Position numbers and translations under genes: made by a program
Shown: piece after piece, positions 55,479 to 64,000 of the stretch
Layout: the number at the start of each line of letters is the position of its first letter
How positions within the stretch are numbered: the stretch's first letter is position 1
DNA from: UBA5793 sp040255465
GTDB taxonomy: Bacteria > Planctomycetota > Phycisphaerae > Phycisphaerales > UBA5793
Length of the DNA: 64,000 nucleotides
Reading direction: 5' to 3'
NCBI GenBank assembly: GCA_040255465.1
Contig: JBDZVA010000001.1
Span: forward strand, 806,001-870,000
Notes under the pieces: model-generated
Databases searched by the model: none
What the model was told of the DNA's origin: nothing
Seen by the model: only the letters and a program-made list of their open reading frames with translations

Positions 55479-56696
55479 TCAGCGGCTGGTAGACGTGGCC
55501 GCGTATTCCTCGCAGATTTCCTGAAGAGCGTCGCAGAGCGCATCGACGTCCGGCTCGGTGTTGAAGGCTCCGAAACTGATGCGAGTCGTGCCGCCAAGCC
55601 GGTCGGTGCCGAGCGTCCGGTGGGCGAGCGGGGCGCAATGGAATCCAGCGCGGGTGAGCAGGCCGTATTCGTCTTCCAGGATGGCGGAGAGTTCGTTGGG
55701 CTCGATGCCGTCGATCACGATCGAGAACACGCCGCAACGATTCTGAAAGTCCGGTGGCCCGATGAGGCGCAGGCCGGGCATTTCGTCCTCGTCGAGCCGC
55801 TGGAGCATGTGGTTCATGATCTCCTGCTCATGCTCCCAGATGTGCTCCACTCCGCGTTCGAGAATCCACTCGATGGCGGCGCTCAGACCGGCAATGCCGA
55901 TGGCGTTGTGGCTGCCCGCTTCAAATTTGTCCGGCATGTTCGACGGATGAATGTCGCTTTCCGAGAGGCTTCCCGTGCCGCCTTCGCGCATCGTGCGGAC
56001 GCGATCCTCGATTCCGGGGCGAATGTAGAGACAGCCGGTGCCCAGCGGACCCATCAGTCCCTTGTGACCCGGGCAGGCGAGAATATCAATGTTCATCTCC
56101 TGCACGTCGAGCGGCAGATGGCCGGCCGTCTGGGCCGCATCGACGAGGAAAGGCACATCGCGCTCGCGACAGATCGCTCCGATCTCCCGCAGCGGCATGA
56201 GCGTCCCCGTGACGTTTGAGCCATGCACAATCGCCACCAGGCGCGTGTGAGGCGTGATGGCCCGGGCGATTTCCTGCGGATCCACCAGGCCCGTCATCGG
56301 GTCGCAGGGGATGCGCGTCTGCTCGGTGTCACCCCGCTCCGCCAGCGCATTGAGGGGCCGGAGCACAGAATTGTGGGCCATCCAGGTGGTCACGGCGTGA
56401 TCGCGCGTCCCAGGGCCGATGAGCCCCTTGATCGCGATATTGAGCGAATCTGAGCCGTTAAGCGTGAAAATCACGTGTTCGGGTGCTTCGCCATTAATCA
56501 GGCGGCTGAACCGTTCCCGGCACGCGTGCAAAATGCGGCCGGCCTCGCGGGCTTCCGCATACCCACCGCGCCCCGGCGAGGCGTCGAGTTCGGTCGCGAA
56601 GCGCATCATGGCCTGGTAGACGGCAGGCGGCTTGGGATGGCTCGTCGCCGAGTTATCGAGATAGATGCGGGGCCTGGATGGCTCGACAGAATTCAC
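55479..56696 (-). CDS. Class-V aminotransferase, cysteine desulfurase-like
   Basis: 405 aa from GTG 56696. The start is favoured by TACAAT 5 nt upstream; a longer GTG start at 56753 cannot be excluded. The PLP fold-I pattern is clear: IYLDNSATSHPKPPAVYQAM at the N-terminus, FTLNGSDSLNIAIKGLIG near 80, VDAAQTAGHLPLDV near 188, the PLP lysine in ACPGHKGLMGPLGTG near 215, and the mobile Cys in TRAGFHCAPLAHRTLGT near 350. This matches the branch of class-V enzymes usually annotated as cysteine desulfurase family proteins, which release sulfur from cysteine. A dedicated role (Fe-S, thionucleosides) is not decidable. Confidence 0.88.
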   Translation of the reverse strand: MNSVEPSRPRIYLDNSATSHPKPPAVYQAMMRFATELDASPGRGGYAEAREAGRILHACRERFSRLINGEAPEHVIFTLNGSDSLNIAIKGLIGPGTRDHAVTTWMAHNSVLRPLNALAERGDTEQTRIPCDPMTGLVDPQEIARAITPHTRLVAIVHGSNVTGTLMPLREIGAICRERDVPFLVDAAQTAGHLPLDVQEMNIDILACPGHKGLMGPLGTGCLYIRPGIEDRVRTMREGGTGSLSESDIHPSNMPDKFEAGSHNAIGIAGLSAAIEWILERGVEHIWEHEQEIMNHMLQRLDEDEMPGLRLIGPPDFQNRCGVFSIVIDGIEPNELSAILEDEYGLLTRAGFHCAPLAHRTLGTDRLGGTTRISFGAFNTEPDVDALCDALQEICEEYAATSTSR

Positions 56697-56701
56697 TGCT
56701 G

Positions 56702-56707
56702 ATTGTA
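56702..56707 (-). promoter_or_regulatory. -10-like box of the desulfurase gene
   Basis: TACAAT on the minus strand ends 5 nt before GTG 56696. Strong -10 match; leaderless pattern. Confidence 0.45.
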
Positions 56708-56778
56708 TCACACCCGGCCGCAAAGACCGGTCGGGCGGAGACCTGAACAGCACGCCGCCCTGCCTTGCCAGAATGGAA

Positions 56779-59700
56779 TCAACCCGGATGACCCGATCCC
56801 CACCGGCGCTGCCGCTCCGGCGGCGACGGCATCGGACCGGCCGTCACGCTGCACGACTGGGCGCCGACCGTCTCGCGAATAAAGCCCAGCAGCGACTCGC
56901 TCGCCGCGACCTTCAGGCGGGACGGCTCAAGAATGACATGCCGACTCTCCGCGTAGAGATGAAGCCGAACAGGAACCGGCCGCCCGGCGGAGCCGTTCAG
57001 TCGCGATTGCCGTTGCAGTTCGCCGTTGAGCATCGCCAGCGTCGCCTCCGCCTCTTCCCCGTCCTCAAGACTGATCTCGATCGACCCGGCCAGTTCCGCG
57101 GCGGCTTTGGCAATCGGGATGACGCGATCCACCTTGATGCTCGGCGTGCCGCGCGATTTGTCCACCTGCCCGACGATGAAGATCATGGCGTGGTCAACCA
57201 GCGCGTCGCCGCACTTGGCAAACGTATCCGAAAAGAGCACCCCGTCGATCTGGCCCTCCAGATCTTCAAGCGTGATCATCGCCATCTTCTGCCCCGCGCT
57301 GCGGCCGTTGCGCACGAGCACGGGACGGACGCGCGTGAGCATGCCGCCGAGGATCACCTGGGTGCCGTCGTCCAGGTCCGGCGCGCTGACGCTCGTTGCC
57401 GTGCCAAACGTTTCGAGTTGCGTCTTGTAACGCTCCAGCGGGTGGCTGGAAACGAAGAATCCGAGCACTTCCTTTTCGTTCATCAGCGCCAGTTGAAGGT
57501 CCCAGGGCTCGACGCGCGGCAATGGCGTTTCTGACTTCACCTCGATCTCCGCCACGGCCGCCGGTGCATCGCCGAAACCAAACAGTGAGCCCTGACCCGA
57601 AGCCCGGTCAGCCGCCAGCGCCTGGCCCGCGCGCACCGCGCCCTCGATTGCCTCGACCATCGCCGCTCGCTGTTCCATGCCGTGCACCGAATCAAACGCC
57701 CCGGCCTTGATGAGCGCTTCAATCGTGGCCTTGTTTACAACCGCCAGCGGCACGCGCTCGCAGAAGTCAAAGAGCGATCGGAACGGCCCATGCTTGGTGC
57801 GCTCCTCGACGACTGCTGCGATTGCTTTTTCCCCTGCGCCCTTGAGCGCCCGCAGGCCGAAGCGCACGTGCCCGTGGTTGTGGTCGCGCACTTCATTGGC
57901 GTCGAACACCACCGAGAAATCCGACGCTGACAGGTTGATGTCCGGCGGCTGTACGTCGATGCCCGTATGCCCATCGGGGAAGGTCGCCCGGCGGCAGTCT
58001 TCGAGGTACGCAATCCAGTCGGCGACTTTCTGCGCCTGCGACTCGTACGTCAGCGTGGCCGCCATGTACTGGTTCGGGAAGTAGGTTTTGAGATAGGCCG
58101 TCTGGTACGCAACGATGGCGTATCCCGTCGAGTGGCTCTTGTTGAATCCGTAGCCCGCGAACTTGAGGATGAGGTCAAACAGTTCCTCGGCCTTGTGCTT
58201 CTCCAGCCCCTGCTTGACCGCGCCTTCGATGAACACCGGCCGCTCGGCGTTGATGACCTTCTCCTTCTTCTTGGAGATGGCTTTGATGAGCGAGTATGCG
58301 GCGCGGAGCGGAATGCCGCCCAGCTCGTGGCAGATCTGCATGACCTGCTCCTGGTACACCATGACGCCATACGTCTCGGCTGTGAACCGATCAACGATCG
58401 GGTGAACCTCAGGCACCTGCTGCTCGCCGTGCTTGCGCCGGTTGTAGTCTGGAATCAGGTCCATCGGCCCGGGCCGATACAGCGCGTTGGCTGCGATGAG
58501 GTCTTCGAGCCGGTCTGGCTTCATGTCCAGCAGCAGTTTGCGCATGCCGCCGGATTCAAACTGGAACACGCCCGCCGTATCGCCTCGCTGGAAGAGTTCG
58601 AACACGCGCGGGTCGTCGTAGGTCAGCCGTTCAAGATCAAGCGGATCGCGATTCGGATCATCAATCCCCAGTGCCGTGCGAATGGCCGCTTCATCGAGGG
58701 AATTGCGAATGAGTTCCTTGGCTCGCTCGATGATCGAAAGCGTGCGCAGGCCGAGGAAGTCCATCTTCAGCAGGCCGAACTTCTCAACCGTCGGCCCGTC
58801 CCACTGTGTGATCGCATCGCCCTCGCCGGCCTTGGCGCCCGTCGGCCGCGCGAGCGGGATGATGTTGTCCAGCGGCTGGGTCGCGATGACCACGCCCGCT
58901 GCGTGCACGCCGCTGTGCCGCACTTGTCCTTCAAGCGCCTTGGCCGTGTCGATGAGTTCGCGAATCTCGGGCCTCGACTCATATTCGCTGCGAAGATCCG
59001 GCTCCTTCTCAAGCGCATCGTCGATCGAGACGTTGAGTCCATCGGGAACCATGTTCGCCAGCCGCTGCGTCTCGCCGGGCAGCAGTCCGAGCACGCGTCC
59101 CACATCCTTGATCGCCGCCCGCGCCTTGAGCGTTCCGAACGTGATGATCTGCGCCACGTGGCCGTACTTCTGCCGCACGTATTCAATGACTGCGCCGCGG
59201 CCGTCCTGACAGATGTCGATATCGATATCGGGGTACTCACTGCGATCCGGGTCGGTGAATCGCTCGAAGAGCAGGCCGTAACGCACCGGGCAGGCATTCG
59301 ACAGGCCCAGCACGTAGCCGACCATCGTGCCCACGCCAGAGCCGCGCGCGTTGGCGGGGATCCCGCGCTGCCTTGCCCAGTTGACAAAGTCCCACACGAT
59401 CAGGAAGTACGCTGAGATGGCCTTGTCGGCGAGGATGCGCAGTTCGCGGTCCAGTCGGGCGCGAATCTCGTCGGTCACGCCGTCGAGGCCGTAACGCCAG
59501 ACCAGTCCCGCTTCGCTCAGTTCGCGCAGCGCCTTGTCGCAACGCTGCTTGAGTTCGTCGGGCGTCTCTTTGTCGCGTGTCGCGTCAAAGGGCTCGAGGT
59601 CGTATCGGGCGCAGAACTCGGTGTACCACTTCGTCCGGTCACCCTTCGTGTACTTGAACTTATCCTTCGGAATGACCGGCTTGACAACCGGCGCGTGATT

Positions 59701-60594
59701 CTGTCCTGCTGGAAGTTCCACGTTGCACCGCTGGGCAATGCGTACGGTATTCTCCATCGCTTCGGGCAGATCGGGGAACAGTTCGCCCATCTGCTCCGGA
59801 CTCTTGACGTACAGATCGCGCGGGTAGCGCAGGCGGTTCTCTTCCGTCTTGACCTTGGCCATCGAGATGCAGCACAGCGTGTCGTGCGAGTCGTAGTCCT
59901 CGGCGCGCATGAAGTGCGCGTCGTTGTCGCACACCAGCGGCAGGTTGAGTTCCTTCGCCAGGCGAATCAGGTGCGGGTTGATCGCGTCCTGCTCGGGCAC
60001 GCCGTGACGCTGCACTTCAACAAAGAATCGAGGCTCACCCTTCTCGTTGGGTTTGAACGTCTTGGCGTGCCACTTCGCTTCATCCACCGCCGCCTGCCAG
60101 TGCGATTCCGTATCCGGATTCTGCACGTAGCGCAAAAGGTGATGCGCGATGCTGCTGCCAAGGTGGCCGTTGATCGCGATCAATCCATCCGCCCACTGCG
60201 CCAGTGTCGTCTTGTCCATGCGCGGCTTGAAGTAGAAGCCGTTGAGATACGAATCGCTCGTCAGTTTGAGAATGTGCTGCCAGCCCTGCTGGTTCTCAGC
60301 CAGCAGCACGAGGTGGAACCCGCCATCCGCCACGCCAGTGTACTGCCGGTCGTGCCGATCGCCCGGTGCGACATACGCCTCGATACCCAGGATCGGCTTG
60401 ATCCCGGCTTCCTTCGCCTTCGTGTAGAACTCGACGGCCCCGAAGACGTTACCGTGGTCCGTCATTGCCACGGTGTCCATCCCCAGCTCGCGCACATGCT
60501 TGACGAGCTTGCTGATGCGATTGCCGCCGTCCAGCAGGCTGTATTCGGTGTGCAGGTGGAGATGGGCGAAACGCGGGGTGGCTTGTTCGGTCAT
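56779..60594 (-). CDS. dnaE: DNA polymerase III alpha subunit
   Basis: The replicative polymerase. 1271 aa, within the usual DnaE size. The PHP domain opens the protein (FAHLHLHTEYSLLDG near 9-23, VAMTDHGNVFGAVEFY near 43). The palm has the catalytic acidic patch in SEYPDIDIDICQDGRGAVIE near 455-474. The fingers and tau-binding parts are typical (QPLDNIIPLARPTG, MDFLGLRTLSIIERA near 610, VMVYQEQVMQI near 740, SHSTGYAIVAYQTAYLKTYF near 820). The C-terminal OB domain (VSAPDLDDGTQVILGGMLTR) ends near 1200. ATG 60594 has TACCAT 7 nt upstream and no Shine-Dalgarno. Confidence 0.97.
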   Translation of the reverse strand: MTEQATPRFAHLHLHTEYSLLDGGNRISKLVKHVRELGMDTVAMTDHGNVFGAVEFYTKAKEAGIKPILGIEAYVAPGDRHDRQYTGVADGGFHLVLLAENQQGWQHILKLTSDSYLNGFYFKPRMDKTTLAQWADGLIAINGHLGSSIAHHLLRYVQNPDTESHWQAAVDEAKWHAKTFKPNEKGEPRFFVEVQRHGVPEQDAINPHLIRLAKELNLPLVCDNDAHFMRAEDYDSHDTLCCISMAKVKTEENRLRYPRDLYVKSPEQMGELFPDLPEAMENTVRIAQRCNVELPAGQNHAPVVKPVIPKDKFKYTKGDRTKWYTEFCARYDLEPFDATRDKETPDELKQRCDKALRELSEAGLVWRYGLDGVTDEIRARLDRELRILADKAISAYFLIVWDFVNWARQRGIPANARGSGVGTMVGYVLGLSNACPVRYGLLFERFTDPDRSEYPDIDIDICQDGRGAVIEYVRQKYGHVAQIITFGTLKARAAIKDVGRVLGLLPGETQRLANMVPDGLNVSIDDALEKEPDLRSEYESRPEIRELIDTAKALEGQVRHSGVHAAGVVIATQPLDNIIPLARPTGAKAGEGDAITQWDGPTVEKFGLLKMDFLGLRTLSIIERAKELIRNSLDEAAIRTALGIDDPNRDPLDLERLTYDDPRVFELFQRGDTAGVFQFESGGMRKLLLDMKPDRLEDLIAANALYRPGPMDLIPDYNRRKHGEQQVPEVHPIVDRFTAETYGVMVYQEQVMQICHELGGIPLRAAYSLIKAISKKKEKVINAERPVFIEGAVKQGLEKHKAEELFDLILKFAGYGFNKSHSTGYAIVAYQTAYLKTYFPNQYMAATLTYESQAQKVADWIAYLEDCRRATFPDGHTGIDVQPPDINLSASDFSVVFDANEVRDHNHGHVRFGLRALKGAGEKAIAAVVEERTKHGPFRSLFDFCERVPLAVVNKATIEALIKAGAFDSVHGMEQRAAMVEAIEGAVRAGQALAADRASGQGSLFGFGDAPAAVAEIEVKSETPLPRVEPWDLQLALMNEKEVLGFFVSSHPLERYKTQLETFGTATSVSAPDLDDGTQVILGGMLTRVRPVLVRNGRSAGQKMAMITLEDLEGQIDGVLFSDTFAKCGDALVDHAMIFIVGQVDKSRGTPSIKVDRVIPIAKAAAELAGSIEISLEDGEEAEATLAMLNGELQRQSRLNGSAGRPVPVRLHLYAESRHVILEPSRLKVAASESLLGFIRETVGAQSCSVTAGPMPSPPERQRRWGSGHPG

Positions 60595-60601
60595 TGGTAG
60601 G

Positions 60602-60607
60602 ATGGTA
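60602..60607 (-). promoter_or_regulatory. -10-like box of dnaE
   Basis: TACCAT on the minus strand ends 7 nt before the dnaE ATG; same hexamer and spacing as aspS. Confidence 0.45.
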
Positions 60608-60780
60608 GCCGTATGAGTGCCGAGGATGGAGGAGGAGTTGAACTACAAGATATGGCCGCATAACGACCGAGTCACCACTATGACCGGTGTGCCCCCGTTT
60701 GGCAACGAATAGACAGGTTTTCCCGAGGCCTTCCCCCGCGATTGGGGCTCCAAATCCCGAAGATCGAGGTCGCGATTCCC

Positions 60781-60786
60781 TATGAT
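60781..60786 (+). promoter_or_regulatory. -10-like box of the small membrane protein gene
   Basis: TATGAT ends 5 nt before ATG 60792; no Shine-Dalgarno. Leaderless pattern. Confidence 0.4.
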
Positions 60787-60791
60787 CCTTC

Positions 60792-61082
60792 ATGCGAGTC
60801 GAGTTCTCATCTCTCCGCACCGATCGCATCCGCCAGGTGCACCAGCGCATCGCCGCTCAGCCCAACTGGGTCGTTCGGGCCGCCATGATGACCTTTGCGC
60901 TGATTATCGTCCTGCCCATTCTGCTGCTGGTGCTCGTCGCTTTCACGCTGGCAGTCGTGGTCTTCGCCGTGCTCGGGTTGATCAACCGCATCGGCAATCT
61001 CCTCACCGGTCGCACCGGCACACTCTGGGGTCGCGATGGTCAGGGTCGGCGCAACGTCACCGTCCTGCCTCGTCAGAGTTGA
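60792..61082 (+). CDS. Small membrane protein of unknown function
   Basis: 96 aa. A basic N-terminal 30 residues is followed by a long hydrophobic stretch at about residues 30-63 (AAMMTFALIIVLPILLLVLV, AFTLAVVVFAVLGLI), long enough for a helical hairpin, then a basic Gly/Arg-rich tail (TGTLWGRDGQGRRNVTVLP). No domain is recognised. Divergent from dnaE. A TATGAT box 5 nt before the ATG gives independent support that this is a real gene. The function is unknown. Confidence 0.65.
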   Translation: MRVEFSSLRTDRIRQVHQRIAAQPNWVVRAAMMTFALIIVLPILLLVLVAFTLAVVVFAVLGLINRIGNLLTGRTGTLWGRDGQGRRNVTVLPRQS

Positions 61083-61108
61083 TGCCGCGTTGCTCGGCGC
61101 TCTGTCCC

Positions 61109-61114
61109 TACACT
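61109..61114 (+). promoter_or_regulatory. -10-like box of the polytopic membrane protein gene
   Basis: TACACT ends 10 nt before ATG 61125; no Shine-Dalgarno. Weaker spacing than the others. Confidence 0.3.
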
Positions 61115-61124
61115 GACGGCGCGC

Positions 61125-63083
61125 ATGCCTGATGAAAGTGAATCATCGAACCGGATCAGAGTGCACACGCGCAGCGGTGTGCTGCTTGTGCTCACTGGAC
61201 TGTTCCTTTTTGTCCTGCCTTTCATTCCGGCGCCGCTTACGCGGCTTGGGCCGATCGACGCCGCCCTCATCAGGCCAAACGGCGGCTACGCCTACACCGT
61301 CAGGTCGGCCGACCTCGGCCTGGCCGGCCCGCTGCCGTCAGCCGGCGTCGAACTGACCGAAGACGGCAGGCCGCTGCACATCGACCACATGCACAGCGCC
61401 ATCCGCAGCGCCGGCGCCGGTCGCTATTCGCCGTGGGGAACGACGCTCTACTTTGCCGCCATCGACAACTCCGACCCGCGCGCCAATGGCCGAGCGTACG
61501 TCCTCACAATCCGCGGCTCATTGCTCCGCCGTCTGACGGGCGATGCGTTCTGGCTGAACTACCTCGCCATCGCCACGGCCACTGCGGGCGCGTTTCTGTT
61601 CTGCCTCGGCCTGCCGCGCCTCCGTCCGGCATGGGCAGCCAGGACCGGCGCCGGTGTGATGCGATGCTCTGCGTTCGATCTGCGCTGCGTGCTTCGTCTG
61701 GCCTTGCTCTACGGCGCCTGGCGCCAGGCGAGTGCAGACTACGGAGCGATTCCTGAATTGGTCAAGGGTGAAAACCTGCACGCCCTCGCGCCGCGCTCGC
61801 TTGATCATCTTGCCGACATGCTCCAAGGTATGCTGCTCAACACCTCAGGCAAGCTTGCGGTCGTGCAGATCAGTTCGGTGACATTGCTGATACTGGCCGC
61901 TGTTTATCTCCGTCGCTGGACCCTCTGGCTCGCGCTCATCCCCACACTCGTCATCGAGTGGGCGGCGTACCACTTCCGCGGCCAACTGCCCGATATCGAT
62001 CCCATGCTCGCGCTGCTGCTCATGGCCGCGTGCTGGCCCGCGTCCTGGAAGGCCATCACGCAGGCCGGCCGCGTCGTCACCACGCCCGCCACCGCACTCG
62101 GCCTGACGCTTGCTGCGTACATCGGTTCGGTCTACTTTATCTGCGGCTGGTCAAAGGTCATCACCGACGGTCCCTGGTGGAAAGTGGTTCACCTCGAACT
62201 GCTCTACGCGGCCATGGTGGTGTGGATGGGGTCATCGCCGCCCACATGGCTTGATGGCGTCGCGCGCGGCTCGCGCGATCTCTTCATGCGCTGGCCGTGG
62301 CTCGGTGAAGGCTCGGCTCTGCTCACCATGATCCTCGAACTCGTCTGGCCACTGGCGCTGCTGTCGCGATTCGTGCGCTGGTCGGTGCCGATCATCATGC
62401 TCGCCGCGCACGCCGTAATCTTCCTGACCAGCGGCATCCTCTTTCTGCCGCTCGCACTGACGGGCGTCAGTGTCGTCATCCCCTGGAGACTATTTGGCCG
62501 ACGCGAGAGTGATTCGGTTGCGAAGGACTCCTCACCCCTCCGCGCCTGGATGGTCTGGCCGGTTGGCGTCGCGGCGATGCTTGCGGTCGCCCCGGCGATG
62601 CACAGTGTCGACGCATTCCCATTCTCAAACTACCAGCATTTCAACTGGAATCACACCACTCTCTATGAGCCGACGCTTGCCTATCGCCTTGGATACCGCG
62701 ATCCCGCCACGGGGGAATGGCGACCCATCCCGCCCAACTACAGCGGATTCATGGATTGCTGGGGCGTCACCCTTGCGGGTCGTGAGGTGGGTGCCTTCCT
62801 CAATGCATCTTCGGCTGCCGAAAGGAACGCGTCGCTGGCGCGCCTGCGGCAATATGCTCGCGCCCTGCGCCCGCACCGCAGCTCGCGCCGGCTCGGCTGG
62901 CTCTCGTGCCCCCCGCACGTACTGGGCCACTCCGAGTCGATCCCTTTTGAGAGCTTCGACGAACTGCACCTGTTGCGCGGCCGCTTCGAGGCGCCCGCTC
63001 AGTCGCTCGACGTCGTCTGGGAAGATTGTGGCGTTCTGCCCGGCTGGCCCGAGTCGCCTGTTCCGACTAAGCCCGAGCCTTGA
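61125..63083 (+). CDS. Polytopic membrane protein, HTTM/vitamin-K-carboxylase-like
   Basis: 652 aa with about nine or more membrane helices (residues about 15-37, 148-168, 245-262, 268-283, 292-312, 328-345, 400-425 and on). The pattern of a first helix, a long exoplasmic loop (about 40-145, with VELTEDGRPLHIDHMHSAIR), a helical bundle, and a large soluble C-terminal end (YQHFNWNHTTLYEPTLAYRL onward) resembles HTTM/vitamin-K-dependent carboxylase-like proteins (IYGWSKVITDGPWWKVVHLE-type segment). The assignment is by general layout and is tentative. Its 3' end overlaps the TylF gene end on the other strand by 17 bp. Confidence 0.6.
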   Translation: MPDESESSNRIRVHTRSGVLLVLTGLFLFVLPFIPAPLTRLGPIDAALIRPNGGYAYTVRSADLGLAGPLPSAGVELTEDGRPLHIDHMHSAIRSAGAGRYSPWGTTLYFAAIDNSDPRANGRAYVLTIRGSLLRRLTGDAFWLNYLAIATATAGAFLFCLGLPRLRPAWAARTGAGVMRCSAFDLRCVLRLALLYGAWRQASADYGAIPELVKGENLHALAPRSLDHLADMLQGMLLNTSGKLAVVQISSVTLLILAAVYLRRWTLWLALIPTLVIEWAAYHFRGQLPDIDPMLALLLMAACWPASWKAITQAGRVVTTPATALGLTLAAYIGSVYFICGWSKVITDGPWWKVVHLELLYAAMVVWMGSSPPTWLDGVARGSRDLFMRWPWLGEGSALLTMILELVWPLALLSRFVRWSVPIIMLAAHAVIFLTSGILFLPLALTGVSVVIPWRLFGRRESDSVAKDSSPLRAWMVWPVGVAAMLAVAPAMHSVDAFPFSNYQHFNWNHTTLYEPTLAYRLGYRDPATGEWRPIPPNYSGFMDCWGVTLAGREVGAFLNASSAAERNASLARLRQYARALRPHRSSRRLGWLSCPPHVLGHSESIPFESFDELHLLRGRFEAPAQSLDVVWEDCGVLPGWPESPVPTKPEP

Positions 63084-64000
63084 CCAGCACCGCCTGACCT
63101 GTCGGCAAACGCACGAACCGCTCACCGGTTGCGGTTGCAAACTCCTCAACAGCCTTCCGCGCCCCCGGGCATGTCAGAAACCCATCGTCATCGAGCACGA
63201 TGATCCCGCCGGGAATCAGTCGCGGATGAAAGAAGGCAAGTGAATCGCGCGTTGGCTCGTACAAATCTACATCGATGTGCACGAACGCGAACCGCGCATC
63301 GCGCGCCGCTTCAAAACACGCCGGTATCCAGCCGCGATGGAACTCCAGATCGCTCCAGCGCGACAAGGTCTGCTTCACATCCTCAAGGCTCCACGCCATG
63401 TCGCCCGCGTGCCACGGCCGCACGCCCGGCGCTGGTGCATCGCTTGCGGTGGGTGCCGACACGCCCTCAAAGGAATCGAAAAGATGGTGACGATATTCCT
63501 CACGCCGCGGTAACTGCTGGGCATAGGAACGGATCAGCCACGAGCCAAGCCCGCGGTAGATCCCGCATTCGGCCGTGTCGCCGTCGAGTCGACCCAGCGA
63601 GCGCAGGTATTCCTTGATGACGTAGTACCGATCGCGCGGCCCCGGTCCGCACAACACTTCGCCCTCATCGCATACTCGACGGAACTCCTCTTCCTGCTGC
63701 CAGAACAGCAGATCATCGCGCAGTCGCACCTCGCCCGCGCCGGCAGCCGACTGATGTGTATCGATGGGCGATGCGATCGCCGGCGCTTCTTCGCGCTTGC
63801 GCGCCGCCAGCACGAGCAACGTGTACTCGCGCAGCGAATCCGCCTGCAATGGCGCATCGAAATCCCTGATCGCTTCGCATCGACCGCTTCGCAACGAACC
63901 GGTCTTGGAGAGATGGACAAGCCAAGCGCCGTCGATGTCAAAACCATTGCAGCGATAGAAACGTTCGAGCAGTTTGGGATTGATCGAGTAGAAACCGTGG
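63067..64000 (-). CDS. Methyltransferase fused to TylF/MycF-type O-methyltransferase (partial, 5' end off the right edge)
   Basis: The minus-strand frame is open to the window edge. The first residues inside the window (GFYSINPKLLERFYRCNGFD) resemble the C-terminal part of a class-I SAM methyltransferase. From about 70 residues further the frame has a full TylF-type macrocin-O-methyltransferase: DRYYVIKEYLRSLG, AECGIYRGLGSWLIRSYA, HHLFDSFEGVSAPT, FVHIDVDLYEPTRDSLAFF (metal- and SAM-site region) and GGIIVLDDDGFLTCPGARKA. It methylates a sugar or polyketide-like hydroxyl (exact substrate unknown). An internal TTG at 63894 is rejected as start. Two methyltransferase modules in one chain are inferred. 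Confidence 0.75.
   Translation of the reverse strand, partial: HGFYSINPKLLERFYRCNGFDIDGAWLVHLSKTGSLRSGRCEAIRDFDAPLQADSLREYTLLVLAARKREEAPAIASPIDTHQSAAGAGEVRLRDDLLFWQQEEEFRRVCDEGEVLCGPGPRDRYYVIKEYLRSLGRLDGDTAECGIYRGLGSWLIRSYAQQLPRREEYRHHLFDSFEGVSAPTASDAPAPGVRPWHAGDMAWSLEDVKQTLSRWSDLEFHRGWIPACFEAARDARFAFVHIDVDLYEPTRDSLAFFHPRLIPGGIIVLDDDGFLTCPGARKAVEEFATATGERFVRLPTGQAVLVKARA

Noticed and set aside
54294..56219. Open plus-strand frame of 641 codons
   Set aside because: Antisense to der and the desulfurase gene, with no ribosome site or domain. The plus frame at 57967-59415 inside dnaE is rejected for the same reason.

Overview
The window is high-GC DNA (about 60% or more) from a diderm, flagellated bacterium. 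I infer a planctomycete, most likely of the class Phycisphaerae. The inference rests on futalosine-pathway menaquinone synthesis (MqnA), PurL with PurS-like domains fused in front, P- and L-ring flagellar proteins (an outer membrane is present), a type IV pilus operon with PilX/PilV/PilW-like proteins, a very divergent sigma-70-like protein with extra helix-turn-helix modules, and the interspersed intergenic repeats. No rRNA, tRNA, CRISPR array, prophage or transposase gene was found.

Layout. 1-3.6 kb: asnB (cut by the left edge) and aspS, both minus, separated by a palindromic repeat. 3.66-6.34 kb: a repeat-rich stretch holding one unknown helical-repeat gene bracketed by two near-identical copies of a palindrome-ended element, then about 0.9 kb of non-coding DNA with other repeat modules. 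6.3-16 kb: housekeeping genes (DUF309 and a SPOR lipoprotein, purL, HIT, leucyl aminopeptidase, a zinc-ribbon protein, a beta-ureidopropionase-like amidase, BtpA-like, SCO1-like). 16.2-28 kb: a type IV pilus operon, pilM-N-O-P-B-T-C, followed by three prepilin-like genes; the large PilX-like one carries EF-hand/dockerin-type calcium loops. 28-31.8 kb: a NeuD-like acyltransferase, a zinc-ribbon membrane protein, mqnA and the sigma-like protein. 32-46.1 kb: a late flagellar operon: a novel 87-aa gene, flgF, G, A, H, I, J, N, K, L, fliW, csrA and two flagellin genes. 46.2-64 kb: a sugar epimerase, a DUF2092-thioredoxin-fold protein, a GlcD/GlcF-type fused oxidoreductase, lysA, an N-degron aminoacyltransferase, der, a class-V cysteine desulfurase-like gene, dnaE, membrane proteins, and a methyltransferase-TylF fusion cut by the right edge.

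How the genes work together. The pilus block supplies the inner-membrane platform (PilM/N/O/P/C), the extension and retraction motors (PilB/PilT) and minor pilins. Major pilin, secretin and prepilin peptidase must lie elsewhere. The flagellar block supplies distal rod, P/L rings, hook-filament junction, filament, and the FliW-CsrA switch that gates flagellin translation. Both flagellin ribosome-binding sites match the CsrA consensus, and one leader also has a GGA-loop hairpin.

A recurring signal is that many first-in-operon genes have no Shine-Dalgarno sequence but have a TANNNT -10-like hexamer ending 5-10 nt before the start codon, as expected for leaderless mRNAs. Genes inside operons usually have a good GGAG/AGGAGG. 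The strongest candidates for undescribed biology are the HTH-sigma hybrid protein, the calcium-loop PilX-like pilin, the 87-aa gene coupled to flgF, and the repeat-bracketed gene.
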